64,000 nucleotides of DNA from Actinacidiphila sp. DG2A-62 (lineage in GTDB: Bacteria > Actinomycetota > Actinomycetes > Streptomycetales > Streptomycetaceae), in the NCBI RefSeq assembly GCF_035825295.1, contig NZ_JAYMGI010000002.1, positions 7,392,001 to 7,456,000 of the forward strand, read 5' to 3'. The notes beneath the pieces were generated by a model that searched no databases, was not told the DNA's origin, and saw only the letters and a program-made list of their open reading frames with translations. The translations under genes and the position numbers were made by a program. Positions 8,225 to 16,225 of the stretch are shown here, piece after piece (within the stretch, counting starts at the first letter, position 1; every line of letters begins with the position of its first letter).

Positions 8225-8340
8225 AGGCGACCGTGGTCTCCCCGAGCGCACCGACCAGGAGATCGCCGCCGCGGTGGCGCGGCGGGAGGCCGAGGCCGCC
8301 GGCGGCTACGCTCGATCCGTTGGTCCGCAACGGGGCCGGC

Positions 8341-8670
8341 TCACGGCTGGACCTGGCGCGCGAGCCGGCCTTCCATGCGGTACAGCTCCAGCTGGGGCGT
8401 GGTGAAGAACGACAGGGACGTTCCGGCCTCGAAGTCGTCGACGTGGACCACCGTGGCGCCGCTTTCCTCCTGCCAGGAGATCACGTAGAGGCCGGAGCCG
8501 ATGCGGGACCATGTGTACGCGCTGCTGCCCCGTGTTCCGGCTCCTTCGCCGGCGACGATCTCGTAGCTGACCGTCGGGGAGTCCGCGGCGTAGGTGTTGG
8601 TCGCGGTGAGGGGCGGATAGGTCACGAGAAAGCTGCCGCCCGCGAACGGGGGAAGCAAGGGAAGAGTCAC
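8341..8670 (-). CDS. MoaF-like lipocalin-fold protein
   Basis: The 109-aa product starts at a GTG (8670) with GAGAGGAC a few bases upstream. Its repeating beta-strand pattern includes FLVTYPPLTATNTYAADSP, TVSYEIVAG, GLYVISWQEESGATVVHVDDF and GTSLSFFTTPQLELYRMEG. This matches the MoaF / MoaF-related domain, a small lipocalin-like barrel found near catalase, oxidoreductase and molybdopterin genes. The 'LYVISWQE' and 'VVHVxDF' motifs are the strongest signal. It lies 72 nt after the catalase stop on the same strand and is probably cotranscribed. Its ligand is unknown. Confidence 0.65.
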   Translation of the reverse strand: MTLPLLPPFAGGSFLVTYPPLTATNTYAADSPTVSYEIVAGEGAGTRGSSAYTWSRIGSGLYVISWQEESGATVVHVDDFEAGTSLSFFTTPQLELYRMEGRLARQVQP

Positions 8671-8742
8671 GGTTGTCCTCTCATGTGCCGAGCGGTTGAT
8701 CGTGGAGCTTCGGGGGCGTCGCCGAAGGGAACTACAAGGGAA

Positions 8743-10200
8743 CTACAGGGCGGCGCGAATCGCGTCCGGAAGGTCCGCGTCGACGCGCCGCCAGTACCAG
8801 AAGAAACGCTCCTGGATCGCCGGGACCGTCAGCGCCTTGTACTGTCCGGCAAGGGTCGCGACGAAGCGGGTCTTCTCCTCGGCTGTGAACACACTGCGGT
8901 AGAGGGTGCCCGCCTGGCTGAAGTCGTCGTCGTCGGGGCGCAGCGTGTAGGCGCTGCGAACGAGTTCGCCGTCGGTCTCCCAGCCGGCCTCGTCGAGCCC
9001 GCTGGCGAGGTCGGGTTCGGGGCCGCCGGCCGGCCCGTAGGAGTTCGGGAAGTAGCTGCGGTGCTCGGGTTCGGCGAAGTGGTATCGCATCTGACCCTCG
9101 TGCGAGTAGGTGTGCACTTCGGCGGCGTGCGGTCGATTGACCGGGAGTTGGCTGAAGTTCGCGCCGATGCGGTAGCGCTGGGCGTCGTTGTACGCGAACA
9201 CACGGGCCATGAGCATCTTGTCCGGGGAGATCCCCGTGCCCGGTACCTGGTTTCCGGGCGAGAAGGCCGCTTGTTCGATCTCGGCGAAGAAGTTGCGCGG
9301 ATTGCGGTTCAGGATGAAGGAGCCGACCTTGATGCGCGGATAGTCGGCCTTCGGCCACACCTTGGTCAGGTCGAAGGGGTTGAGGCGGTAGGTCTTCGCC
9401 TCCTCGTAGGGCATGACCTGGATGTACATGTCCCAGGCGGGGAACTCGCCGCGTTCGATCGCCTGGTGAAGGTCACGGCGATAGAAATCCGCGTCGGCCC
9501 CGGCGATACGCTCTGCCTCCTCGGCTCCCAGCGCTCGCACGCCCTGCCGGGACAGAAAGTGGTACTTCACCCAGAACCGCTCACCGTCGGCGTTGATCCA
9601 CTGATAGGTGTGCGAGCCGTAGCCGTTGAGGTGGCGCCAGGAGCGGGAGAGGCCCCGGTCGCCCATCAGATAGGTGACCTGGTGTGCGGACTCGGGCGAG
9701 AGGGTCCAGAAGTCCCACTGCATGTCGGCGTCACGCAGGCCCGAGCCGCCGAGCCGCTTCTGGGAGTGGATGAAGTCCGGGAACTTCATCGCGTCGCGGA
9801 TGAAGAAGGTCGGGGTGTTGTTGCCGACGATGTCGAGGTTGCCCTCTGCGGTGTAGAAGCGCAGCGCGAACCCGCGCACGTCACGCCAGGTGTCGGGCGA
9901 GCCCTGCTCACCGGCCACGGTGGAGAACCGCACCAACGTCTCCGCCGTCGCGCCCGGCTGGAAGACCGCGGCGCGCGTGTAGCGTGACACGTCCTCCTCG
10001 ACGGTGAACGTGCCGAAGGCGCCGCCGCCCTTGGCGTGCGGGTTGCGCTCGGGCACGCGCTCCCGGTTGAAGGCCGCGAGCTTCTCGACCAGGTACCTGT
10101 CGTGCAACGCGGTGACGCCGTCGGAGCCGGTCGTCAGCGAGAACTCGTCGCTGGGGACCGGGGCTCCGGATTGGGTGGTCGTCGACGGGCGTTCGGTCAT
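8743..10200 (-). CDS. katA: Monofunctional haem catalase
   Basis: This 485-aa enzyme converts hydrogen peroxide to water and oxygen in the cytosol. It is a clade-3-sized small-subunit catalase. Key residues are visible: active-site His55 in ERNPHAKGGGAFG, distal Asn in the NLDIVGNNTPTFFIRD block (about 127), and the proximal haem Tyr336 in RVFAYNDAQRYRIG with Arg332 before it. The start at ATG 10200 is supported by AAGGAGAA upstream; the frame also extends nine codons further, without a ribosome site. A promoter with a 13-bp palindrome lies about 110 nt upstream, pointing to peroxide- or metal-dependent repression by a Fur-family regulator, as is usual for Streptomyces catalases. No such regulator gene is adjacent. 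Confidence 0.97.
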   Translation of the reverse strand: MTERPSTTTQSGAPVPSDEFSLTTGSDGVTALHDRYLVEKLAAFNRERVPERNPHAKGGGAFGTFTVEEDVSRYTRAAVFQPGATAETLVRFSTVAGEQGSPDTWRDVRGFALRFYTAEGNLDIVGNNTPTFFIRDAMKFPDFIHSQKRLGGSGLRDADMQWDFWTLSPESAHQVTYLMGDRGLSRSWRHLNGYGSHTYQWINADGERFWVKYHFLSRQGVRALGAEEAERIAGADADFYRRDLHQAIERGEFPAWDMYIQVMPYEEAKTYRLNPFDLTKVWPKADYPRIKVGSFILNRNPRNFFAEIEQAAFSPGNQVPGTGISPDKMLMARVFAYNDAQRYRIGANFSQLPVNRPHAAEVHTYSHEGQMRYHFAEPEHRSYFPNSYGPAGGPEPDLASGLDEAGWETDGELVRSAYTLRPDDDDFSQAGTLYRSVFTAEEKTRFVATLAGQYKALTVPAIQERFFWYWRRVDADLPDAIRAAL

Positions 10201-10297
10201 CGCCGTTCTCCTTTGCGGGAAGCTCATCTGGGCCTACGGGCTCGATCCGCGGGCGGCCGGGCCTCGGTCGGCGCCTGCCTCACTGTCGCTGGAAGCG

Positions 10298-10325
10298 ATC
10301 CTACGATAGACATTGTCTAAGACAA
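10298..10325 (-). promoter_or_regulatory. katA promoter overlapped by a palindrome
   Basis: Read on the minus strand, TTGTCT (10325-10320) and TAGGAT (10303-10298) are separated by 16 bp and resemble a vegetative -35/-10 pair. The -35 is part of the inverted repeat TTGTCTAAGACAA (10313-10325), six-base arms around one centre base. The position suits a repressor site. By analogy with other streptomycete catalases a Fur-type repressor is likely, but that is inference. Confidence 0.65.
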
Positions 10326-10382
10326 GATAAAAGCTAGTTACGGATGTGTTGGGGTTCTGGACGGCGGCCGTGACCGGGTCGG

Positions 10383-11483
10383 TCAGACGGAACGGTGGTA
10401 CTGGTTCGGCACGTGGACGTCGCCGCCGAGCTGCCGGGCGGCCTGGCGGGCCCAGGAGGGATTGCGCAGGAGTTCGCGGGCGAGGAGGACGGCGTCGGCC
10501 TGGCCGTCGGCGAGGATGCGCTCGGCCTGGTCGGGCTCGGTGATCAGACCGACGGCGGCGACGGGCATCCTGGTCTCGTTCTTGACGCGGGCGGCGAAGG
10601 GGACCTGGTACCCGGGGCCGACGAGGATCTTCGCATGGGGTGCGTTGCCCCCGCTGGAGACGTCCATCAGGTCGATGCCGTGTTCCAGCAGGAGGGGTGC
10701 GAGGGCGACGGTGTCGTCCGCGGTCCAGCCTTCGCGGTCGTCGTCGGTGTTCTCGGTGAGCCAGTCGGTAGCCGAGATGCGGAAGAACAGCGGGAGTTCG
10801 TCGGGCCAGACGGCGCGGACCGCGTCGCAGACCTCGAGGGCGAAGCGGATGCGGTTCTCGAAGGCGCCGCCGTACTCGTCGGTGCGGTGGTTGGTGTGGG
10901 GGGAGAGGAACTGGTTGATGAGGTAGCCGTGGGCGCCGTGGATCTCGGCGACCTCGAAGCCGGCGTTCAGGGCGCGGCGGGCGGCGTCGGCGAACTGTCG
11001 GACGATGACGGCCATCTCGTCGCGGGTGAGCTCGTGCGGGGTGGGGCGGTCGTCGTCGAACGGCAGTGGGCTGGGCGCCACCGGAAGCCACCCGTACTCG
11101 GCGTCTGGCGCGATCGGGCGGCCGCCGACCCAGGTGCGTTCGGTCGAGCCCTTGCGGCCGGCATGAGCTATTTGGATTCCCGGGACGGTGTTCTGTTCCT
11201 TGAGGAAGCGGGTGATGCGGCGGAACGCCTCCACCTGGTGGTCGTTCCAGATGCCGAGGTCGTAGGGGGAGATGCGCCCCTCGGGGCTGACAGCGGTGGC
11301 CTCGGTGATGATCAGTCCGGTCCCCCCGGTGGCGCGTGCGGCGAGGTGGGTGAAGTGCCAGTCGTTGGGGGCTCCGATGGCGTCGCCCTCCGGCGCCGCG
11401 GAGTACTGGCACATCGCCGCCATCCAGACGCGGTTGGGGATCGTCAGGGACCTGGCGGGGTACGGGGTGAAGAGGGAGCTCAA
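10383..11483 (-). CDS. Old Yellow Enzyme-type NADH:flavin oxidoreductase
   Basis: The 366-aa flavoprotein is of the YqjM-like (thermophilic) OYE class: N terminus LFTPYPARSLTIPNRVWMAAM with the CQYSA motif, catalytic pair in QIAHAGRKGS, IHGAHGYLINQFLSPHTNHR with His-x-x-His for substrate carbonyl binding, and FMN phosphate-binding GLITEPDQAERIL plus DAVLLARELLRNP at the C-terminal end. Such enzymes reduce activated C=C bonds using NAD(P)H. The ATG at 11483 begins MSSLFTPY, the normal family start. It lies downstream of the vanillate-type decarboxylase genes on the same strand, 150 nt after subunit D, and may be cotranscribed for aromatic or enoate metabolism. Confidence 0.93.
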   Translation of the reverse strand: MSSLFTPYPARSLTIPNRVWMAAMCQYSAAPEGDAIGAPNDWHFTHLAARATGGTGLIITEATAVSPEGRISPYDLGIWNDHQVEAFRRITRFLKEQNTVPGIQIAHAGRKGSTERTWVGGRPIAPDAEYGWLPVAPSPLPFDDDRPTPHELTRDEMAVIVRQFADAARRALNAGFEVAEIHGAHGYLINQFLSPHTNHRTDEYGGAFENRIRFALEVCDAVRAVWPDELPLFFRISATDWLTENTDDDREGWTADDTVALAPLLLEHGIDLMDVSSGGNAPHAKILVGPGYQVPFAARVKNETRMPVAAVGLITEPDQAERILADGQADAVLLARELLRNPSWARQAARQLGGDVHVPNQYHRSV

Positions 11484-11633
11484 CTCACGACTCCTTGTGC
11501 GTGGCTGTGGCGGACCTGCGGCGACGCGCCGCGATCGACTCGCGTGGTCTGCAGGGCGGGTCAGGGCGGGTATGGAGGTGTCCGCCGGGGGTTGTGCGGG
11601 TGGGGTTCGGCGGGGGCCCAGGGGTGACAGGGA

Positions 11634-11879
11634 TCAGCCGCGGCGCTGGGGCACCGGTGGCATGGCGAGCATGCCCGGGATGTCGGCCGGGTCGACCTTC
11701 CAGTCCTGGGGGAACGAGGCGGGGTCGGTGGCGGTGGGGCCCTCGGTGGAGCGGTAGCTGTAGAAGCAGGTGTCGCAGACGTGCATGGTCCACGCGCCCG
11801 GCACGGGCGAGGTGGTCATGACGCGCACGGTGGACTGCTCACAGCGCGGGCAGACGGTGGTGTCGAGGGGGGAGGTCAT
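11634..11879 (-). CDS. vdcD: Non-oxidative hydroxyarylic acid decarboxylase subunit D
   Basis: The 81-aa protein carries two CxxC pairs (CPRC at 10-13, CDTC at 35-38) and the family sequences TTSPVPGAWTMHVCDTC and WRSTEGP-like YSYRSTEGP, then PADIPGMLAMPPVP. This is the small subunit D found with UbiD- and UbiX-like proteins in vanillate/4-hydroxybenzoate decarboxylases. Its ATG (11879-11877) overlaps the TGA of the large subunit gene (ATGA), implying coupled translation. The role is probably structural or metal-binding in the complex. The gene order B-C-D, as in the Streptomyces vdc operon, supports the symbol. Confidence 0.92.
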   Translation of the reverse strand: MTSPLDTTVCPRCEQSTVRVMTTSPVPGAWTMHVCDTCFYSYRSTEGPTATDPASFPQDWKVDPADIPGMLAMPPVPQRRG

Positions 11880-13297
11880 GTGATCAGTCCCTTCAGCAGC
11901 GTCTCCCACGCCGCGGTGGCTGACGGGTTGGCCACCTCGTGGGCGTAGTGGCCGCGGGTCTCGGGCGAGATCGGGGTGGTGGCGTCGATGACCACCTTGT
12001 GGACGATGCCGTCCGGGTCGGAGCTCGGGTCCAGAGCCAGTACGGAGCCGTTGGGCACGGTGACCAGGTCGTGCTGGGGGTGGAAGCGCACCGACAGCGC
12101 CCACATGACCTGGGCGAGGTTGAAGGGGTCGATGTCGTCGTCGTCGACGATGATCACCTTGCAGTAGGCCAGGCCGTGGGGGGTGGTCATGGCGCGCATG
12201 CCGACGGCCTTGGCGTGGCCGCCGAAGCGCTGCTTGACGGAGATGATGCCGAGCAGGCCCTGGGTGTACATGGCGTTGACCGCCACGACCTCGGGGAAGT
12301 CCGCCTTGAGCTGCCGGTACAGCGGGACGCTGGTATTCAGGGCGAGGGCGTAGTCCATCTCCGTCCACGGCTTGCCGAGGTAGAGGTGCTCGAAGATGGG
12401 GTCGGTGCGGTGGCTGACCCGGGTGACGCGGATGACGGGCTGGCTGCGGGCGCCGGAGTAGTAGCCGGTGAATTCACCGAAGGGGCCCTCGATCTCGCGT
12501 TCGCCGCAGATGATCTCGCCTTCGAGGATCACCTCGGAGCCCCACGGCACGTCGAGGCCGGTCAGGGGCGCCTTGGCGATGCGGTAGGGGGCGCCCTGGA
12601 TGGCGGCGGCCATCTCGTATTCGGACTGGTCGTAGGCCAGGGGCATGCCGCCGACGGTGGAGATGACGGGTTCGTTGCCGATGGCGATGGCGATGGGGAG
12701 GTTCTCGCCGCGTTCCTCGGCCTTGTGCAGGTGCAGGCCGATGTCGTGTGCGGCCAGCGGCTGGATGCCCAGACGGTCCTTGTCCTTGACCTGAATGCGG
12801 TAGATGCCGGCGTTCTGCTTGCCGAAGTGCTCCGGGTCGTCCGGGTCGCGGGTGACGACGATCGCCTTGTCGATGTAGGAGCCGACGTCGTGCTCGTTGA
12901 GGCGGAACAGCGGCAGGATCTGGAAGAGGTCGATGCCCTCGGTCAGCGTGTGCTCCTGCCAGGGGGCGTCGGTACGGCGCTCGACCCGGCCGGGAAAGGC
13001 TTCCCCGCGTTCGGCGAACTCGAAGAACTGCTCCTTGACGGGAGTGTCCTTGGCCATGCCGAGCATGAGGGCGTGGTTGGGCCAGGAGCCGACGACGTTG
13101 AGGGCCACGCGGGCCTTCCCCTGCTCGTACCCCTCGATGGTGTCGAACAGGAGGGCCGGCCCGCGGTCGGTGAGGTTGGTGGTGGCGGCGGCCGCGGAAC
13201 TCAGGTCGGGCTCGGGCCTGACGGGGTCGGAGTAGTTCAGGAGCTGGTTGTTCTTCCGCAGGGTTTCGAGGAATTCCCGCAGGTCGGCATAGGCCAT
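11876..13297 (-). CDS. vdcC: UbiD-family non-oxidative decarboxylase, subunit C
   Basis: The 473-aa protein is the catalytic subunit, a prenylated-FMN-dependent decarboxylase that removes CO2 from vanillate or another 4-hydroxybenzoate. UbiD landmarks are present: DLREFLETLRKNNQL at the start, NALMLG-like NHALMLGMAKD, NAGIYRIQVKDKDRLGIQP, the EGPFGEFTGYYSGAR block with catalytic Glu, and HGLAYCKVIIVDDDDIDPF near the C terminus. The ATG at 13297 follows GAAGGAC and begins MAYADLRE; the open frame extends 24 codons further upstream without homology. It lies 37 nt downstream of the UbiX-like gene, whose product makes the cofactor. Confidence 0.95.
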   Translation of the reverse strand: MAYADLREFLETLRKNNQLLNYSDPVRPEPDLSSAAAATTNLTDRGPALLFDTIEGYEQGKARVALNVVGSWPNHALMLGMAKDTPVKEQFFEFAERGEAFPGRVERRTDAPWQEHTLTEGIDLFQILPLFRLNEHDVGSYIDKAIVVTRDPDDPEHFGKQNAGIYRIQVKDKDRLGIQPLAAHDIGLHLHKAEERGENLPIAIAIGNEPVISTVGGMPLAYDQSEYEMAAAIQGAPYRIAKAPLTGLDVPWGSEVILEGEIICGEREIEGPFGEFTGYYSGARSQPVIRVTRVSHRTDPIFEHLYLGKPWTEMDYALALNTSVPLYRQLKADFPEVVAVNAMYTQGLLGIISVKQRFGGHAKAVGMRAMTTPHGLAYCKVIIVDDDDIDPFNLAQVMWALSVRFHPQHDLVTVPNGSVLALDPSSDPDGIVHKVVIDATTPISPETRGHYAHEVANPSATAAWETLLKGLIT

Positions 13298-13334
13298 GGG
13301 TTGTCCTTCGTCCTTCTTGGGGACCTGCCCGGGG

Positions 13335-13976
13335 TCAGGCGATGGTGTCGTCCGCGGGCAGGACGTCATGGAGGCCCTCGGACTCGGCGGGCGCGGCGGC
13401 CCGTGAGTGGCGTTCGACGGCCAGTCCGCTCCAGCGGCGCGCAGTGGGCAGCCGGAGCCCGAACTGGTCGAGGGTGCGGGCGACGATGTGGTCGACGACG
13501 TCGTCGAGATCCTTGGGGTGGTTGTAGAAGGCCGGCGTCGGAGGCAGGATCGTCACGCCCATGCGGGACAGCGCCAGCAGGTTCTCCAGGTGGATGGTGG
13601 ACAGCAAGGTCTCGCGGGCGACCAGGACGAGCTTGCGGCCCTCTTTGAGAGTCACATCCGCCGCCCGGCCGACGAGATCCTGTGCGAAGCCGGCGCGGAT
13701 ACCCGCGACCGTCTTCATGCTGCACGGGACGATCGCCATGCCGTCGGTGGGGAAGGAACCGCTGGAGATGGACGCTCCCTGATCCTGCGGTCTGTGGTTG
13801 ACGACGGCCAGCGCTGCCACCTCCGGCACGGTGCAGTCGGTCTCCAGAGCGATGGTCGCGCGGGCCCACCGGCTCATCACGAGATGCGTCTCCACCTCCA
13901 TGTGGCGCAACGCCTCCAGCAGCCGGATGCCGATGACAGCCCCGGTGGCTCCGGTCATGGCTACGACGAGTCGCAT
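13335..13976 (-). CDS. vdcB: UbiX-like flavin prenyltransferase, subunit B
   Basis: The 213-aa flavoprotein makes prenylated FMN for the UbiD partner. It begins MRLVVAMTGATGAVIGIRLLE, the UbiX FMN-binding loop (M-TGA-SG type). Further motifs are SSGSFPTDGMAIVPCSMKT, the ETLLSTIHLENLL segment and ILPPTPAFYNHPKDLDDVVDH, all typical. ATG 13976 has GGAAGG upstream. It is the first gene of the vdcB-vdcC-vdcD operon and is divergent from a MarR-type gene; the 200-bp spacer holds a long inverted repeat that is a likely operator. Confidence 0.95.
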   Translation of the reverse strand: MRLVVAMTGATGAVIGIRLLEALRHMEVETHLVMSRWARATIALETDCTVPEVAALAVVNHRPQDQGASISSGSFPTDGMAIVPCSMKTVAGIRAGFAQDLVGRAADVTLKEGRKLVLVARETLLSTIHLENLLALSRMGVTILPPTPAFYNHPKDLDDVVDHIVARTLDQFGLRLPTARRWSGLAVERHSRAAAPAESEGLHDVLPADDTIA

Positions 13977-14002
13977 GAACGCGCCTTCCAACGACAGAGA
14001 AA

Positions 14003-14050
14003 GGACGTACACGTCCCTTCTTCTCGGACTACGATACTCCGTGTACGTCC
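14003..14050. promoter_or_regulatory. Inverted-repeat operator between vdcB and marR-type gene
   Basis: GGACGTACACG (14003-14013) has a perfect inverted copy CGTGTACGTCC (14040-14050); the arm starts are 37 bp apart. The pair lies just upstream of vdcB in the divergent spacer. It is a good candidate for binding of the adjacent MarR-family regulator to one or two sites. Confidence 0.6.
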
Positions 14051-14178
14051 CAATGCGAGCGGCTGGTCCCTGGCCTTGTCGTCGACGCGGCGGAGCGGGG
14101 CGGCCGGTGGGCGGGAGGCGAGAGCTCGTGGCAGCCTGGCAGCCTGTTGGCTCGACATGCGCGCAGGAGGAGCACAGC

Positions 14179-14700
14179 ATGATCAGTGAGGAGGGCGCCC
14201 GGATCAGCGAGGAGGGCGCCCGCGCCGGAGGCGAAGGGAACGGCGGCGCCCACGCGGTCAGCCGCGACGAATCCGTGGTCCGGGGAATCTCGGGGGCCGG
14301 CAACGTCATCAGGCGTCTGTTCCAGCAGCGCACCCGGCTGTGGCAGCAGACGCTGCCCGACGACATCACGGGGCCCCAGTTCACCGTCCTCGGCGTGCTC
14401 TACCTGCGCGGGGCAATGGACCAGCGCAGTCTGGGCCGCCACGCGAGCCTGGACAAGTCCACTGCCGCGCCCATCGTGGAGAGGCTGAGGACGCGAGGAC
14501 TGCTCACCGTGGAACGGGACTCGGCCGACGCGCGCCGCAAGGTCCTCGTTCTCACGTCAACCGGGCGCGAGACAGTCCTTCGGCTCGCCCCCTATGCCGC
14601 CCAGGTCGAGGATCTGCTGCTGGGAGACCTGTCGCCCGCCGAACGCGAACAGTTCTTCCACCTGGCGTACAAGATCCTCGGCGTTCATGACGCGACGTGA
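14179..14700 (+). CDS. MarR-family transcriptional regulator of the vdc operon
   Basis: The 173-aa protein has a Glu/Gly-rich 35-residue N-terminal tail with an imperfect repeat (ISEEGAR twice), then a MarR winged helix-turn-helix: LWQQTLPDDITGPQFTVLGV, DQRSLGRHASLDKSTAAPIVERL (recognition helix) and the wing RGLLTVERDSADARRKVLVLT. ATG 14179 has GGAGG six bases upstream. Divergent transcription from vdcB and the shared inverted repeat suggest it represses the decarboxylase operon and is released by a phenolic acid ligand, the common role of MarR proteins in this context. The ligand is inference. Confidence 0.9.
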   Translation: MISEEGARISEEGARAGGEGNGGAHAVSRDESVVRGISGAGNVIRRLFQQRTRLWQQTLPDDITGPQFTVLGVLYLRGAMDQRSLGRHASLDKSTAAPIVERLRTRGLLTVERDSADARRKVLVLTSTGRETVLRLAPYAAQVEDLLLGDLSPAEREQFFHLAYKILGVHDAT

Positions 14701-14709
14701 GCCGTACCG

Positions 14710-14893
14710 GGACACGCTCGGGCGTGGTCCACGTCGGCCGGCGTTGCGATCGCGTCGCATCTCGAACCGGCCGACGTGGAGGAGTTGCTGACGCACGGCC
14801 CCAAGGAGTTCGCGCACTCCTTCTTGACGAGCTCCGGCGAACTCCGCGAGGAGATCGAGCGGACGGCCGGACGCAAGCTGATCTCCTCCACGG
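14710..14893 (+). pseudogene. Short coding remnant
   Basis: One plus-strand frame reads SAGVAIASHLEPADVEELL, HGPKEFAHSFLTSSGELREE and IERTAGRKLISSTA with good G/C third-position bias. There is no start codon context and no clear end before the convergent GH18 gene. It looks like the remainder of a deleted gene, family not recognised. Confidence 0.3.
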
Positions 14894-14914
14894 CCGCGAG
14901 CAGCGGTGCTCAGC

Positions 14915-16027
14915 TCAGCTCTGCCGCAGGGGCGGCATCGGGACGGGTACGGAGTAGGCGCTCGCTCCCGCGCCGACACCGCCCTCGCAGGTGTTGGGCG
15001 GGTCGGTGGTCACGCCGCGGGTCGAGGGGCGTTCCGCGGCCCAGAACATGTACCCCAGCAGGCCGTTGGTGGTGCCGGCGCCGGCCGGTGCCGCGTTCTG
15101 CGTCCAGCTGCCGGTGGCGTTCTGCAGCGAGGAGGAGAAGTCGGTGCATTCCGGCCTCACCTGGGAGCCCTCGGCGATATAGAGGCTGCCGGTGAACTTC
15201 GCGGGGGCCAGCGGCGGGATCGGAGGACTGTAGTTGGCCTTGCCCGTGATGTGTTCCTGCCAGTTCGACTCCGCGCCGCCGGCCGACGGCTGCTTGCTGG
15301 GCACCATCGCGTTGGCGTAGTCCAGCACCGGGGCGCCGGGGGTGAGCCAGTGCGCGGTCGCGTACTGGTCGAGGGCGATGAGCCAGCGGTCGCCGGCCGC
15401 GACGTCGATGGTGAGCCGCGCGGTCGGATCGGCGCCCGAGGCGTCGTACGGGTGCGCGGCCCGGTAGGCGTCGATGAACGCCTGGAGGCCCGCGGTGTTC
15501 GGACCGGAGCTCTGCTCGTAGTCGATCTCGATGCCGACGCCGAGCCGGGTGGCCAGCGCGGCGGCCTTCTGCCCGAGCAGTGTGGGGTTCTGGGCGAGCG
15601 CGCTGTTCCAGTCGTCGGTGTAGGTGATGCCGCCGATGGAGAGCATCACGCGGATGCCGTGGCTGGTGAAATAGTTCACCACCGCCTGGTTCATGCCGAC
15701 CGGGACGCCGTCGGCGTTGCCGCTGTTCGTCGTGCCGTTGAGGAGGGTGAGCGGGTTGACGAAGCTGAGCACCACCAGGTTGACGGAGGGGCGGCCGTCA
15801 CCGCGGTCGATGAGCCAGTGGTTGTTGTGGTCGAAGTCGGTCATGTCGCGGACGGTTGCCCATGTGCAGGCGTCGTCGCCGCAGTGCCATGCGCCGTAGA
15901 CCTGCGGAGCGTTGCCGGCCGCGGCGCTCGCGGCAGTGGCGGGAGCGGCCGCGGGAAGGGCGGCCGCGACGGCCGCGAGTGCGGCTGCCGCCGCGAAGGA
16001 CTTCACTCTGCCGAGCAGCACACGCAT
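14915..16027 (-). CDS. Secreted GH18-like chitinase-type protein with altered active-site motif
   Basis: The 370-aa product has a signal peptide (residues 1-34: MRVLLGRVKSFAAAAALAAV, then AAPATAASA) and a single GH18-like barrel. Recognisable parts are NLVVLSFVNPLTLL, GIRVMLSIGGITY (beta-3) and VGIEIDYEQSS (beta-4) near residues 164-174. The classical motif is DGxDxDxE; here the first two Asp are Val and Glu, while Asp169 and the catalytic Glu171 remain. Later come DRWLIALDQYATAHWL and GLLGYMFWAAERPSTRG. ATG 16027 follows AGGAGG. It may be an active chitinase or endo-N-acetylglucosaminidase with altered geometry, or a binding protein. No carbohydrate-binding module is attached. Confidence 0.75.
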   Translation of the reverse strand: MRVLLGRVKSFAAAAALAAVAAALPAAAPATAASAAAGNAPQVYGAWHCGDDACTWATVRDMTDFDHNNHWLIDRGDGRPSVNLVVLSFVNPLTLLNGTTNSGNADGVPVGMNQAVVNYFTSHGIRVMLSIGGITYTDDWNSALAQNPTLLGQKAAALATRLGVGIEIDYEQSSGPNTAGLQAFIDAYRAAHPYDASGADPTARLTIDVAAGDRWLIALDQYATAHWLTPGAPVLDYANAMVPSKQPSAGGAESNWQEHITGKANYSPPIPPLAPAKFTGSLYIAEGSQVRPECTDFSSSLQNATGSWTQNAAPAGAGTTNGLLGYMFWAAERPSTRGVTTDPPNTCEGGVGAGASAYSVPVPMPPLRQS

Positions 16028-16225
16028 GAACGCCTCCTGGCGATTAGGGAGTCTCCGTGAAGGGGTGTGCCACCGTGACGGATTGGTCTGGACCTTGTCA
16101 ATGAGGGCTCCATACCATGACGAATCGCCGGCTCCTTCGAGCCCACGAGGTTCATCAGCGCATGCGGCGCACCGGGCTTCTCCCACGACGGCACGTCGCC
16201 GGTCCGTGTCCCCGAGGCGGCAGGC

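Noticed and set aside
8743..9358. Second ORF overlapping the catalase C-terminal half.
   Set aside because: Out-of-frame shadow of the catalase, lacking motifs.
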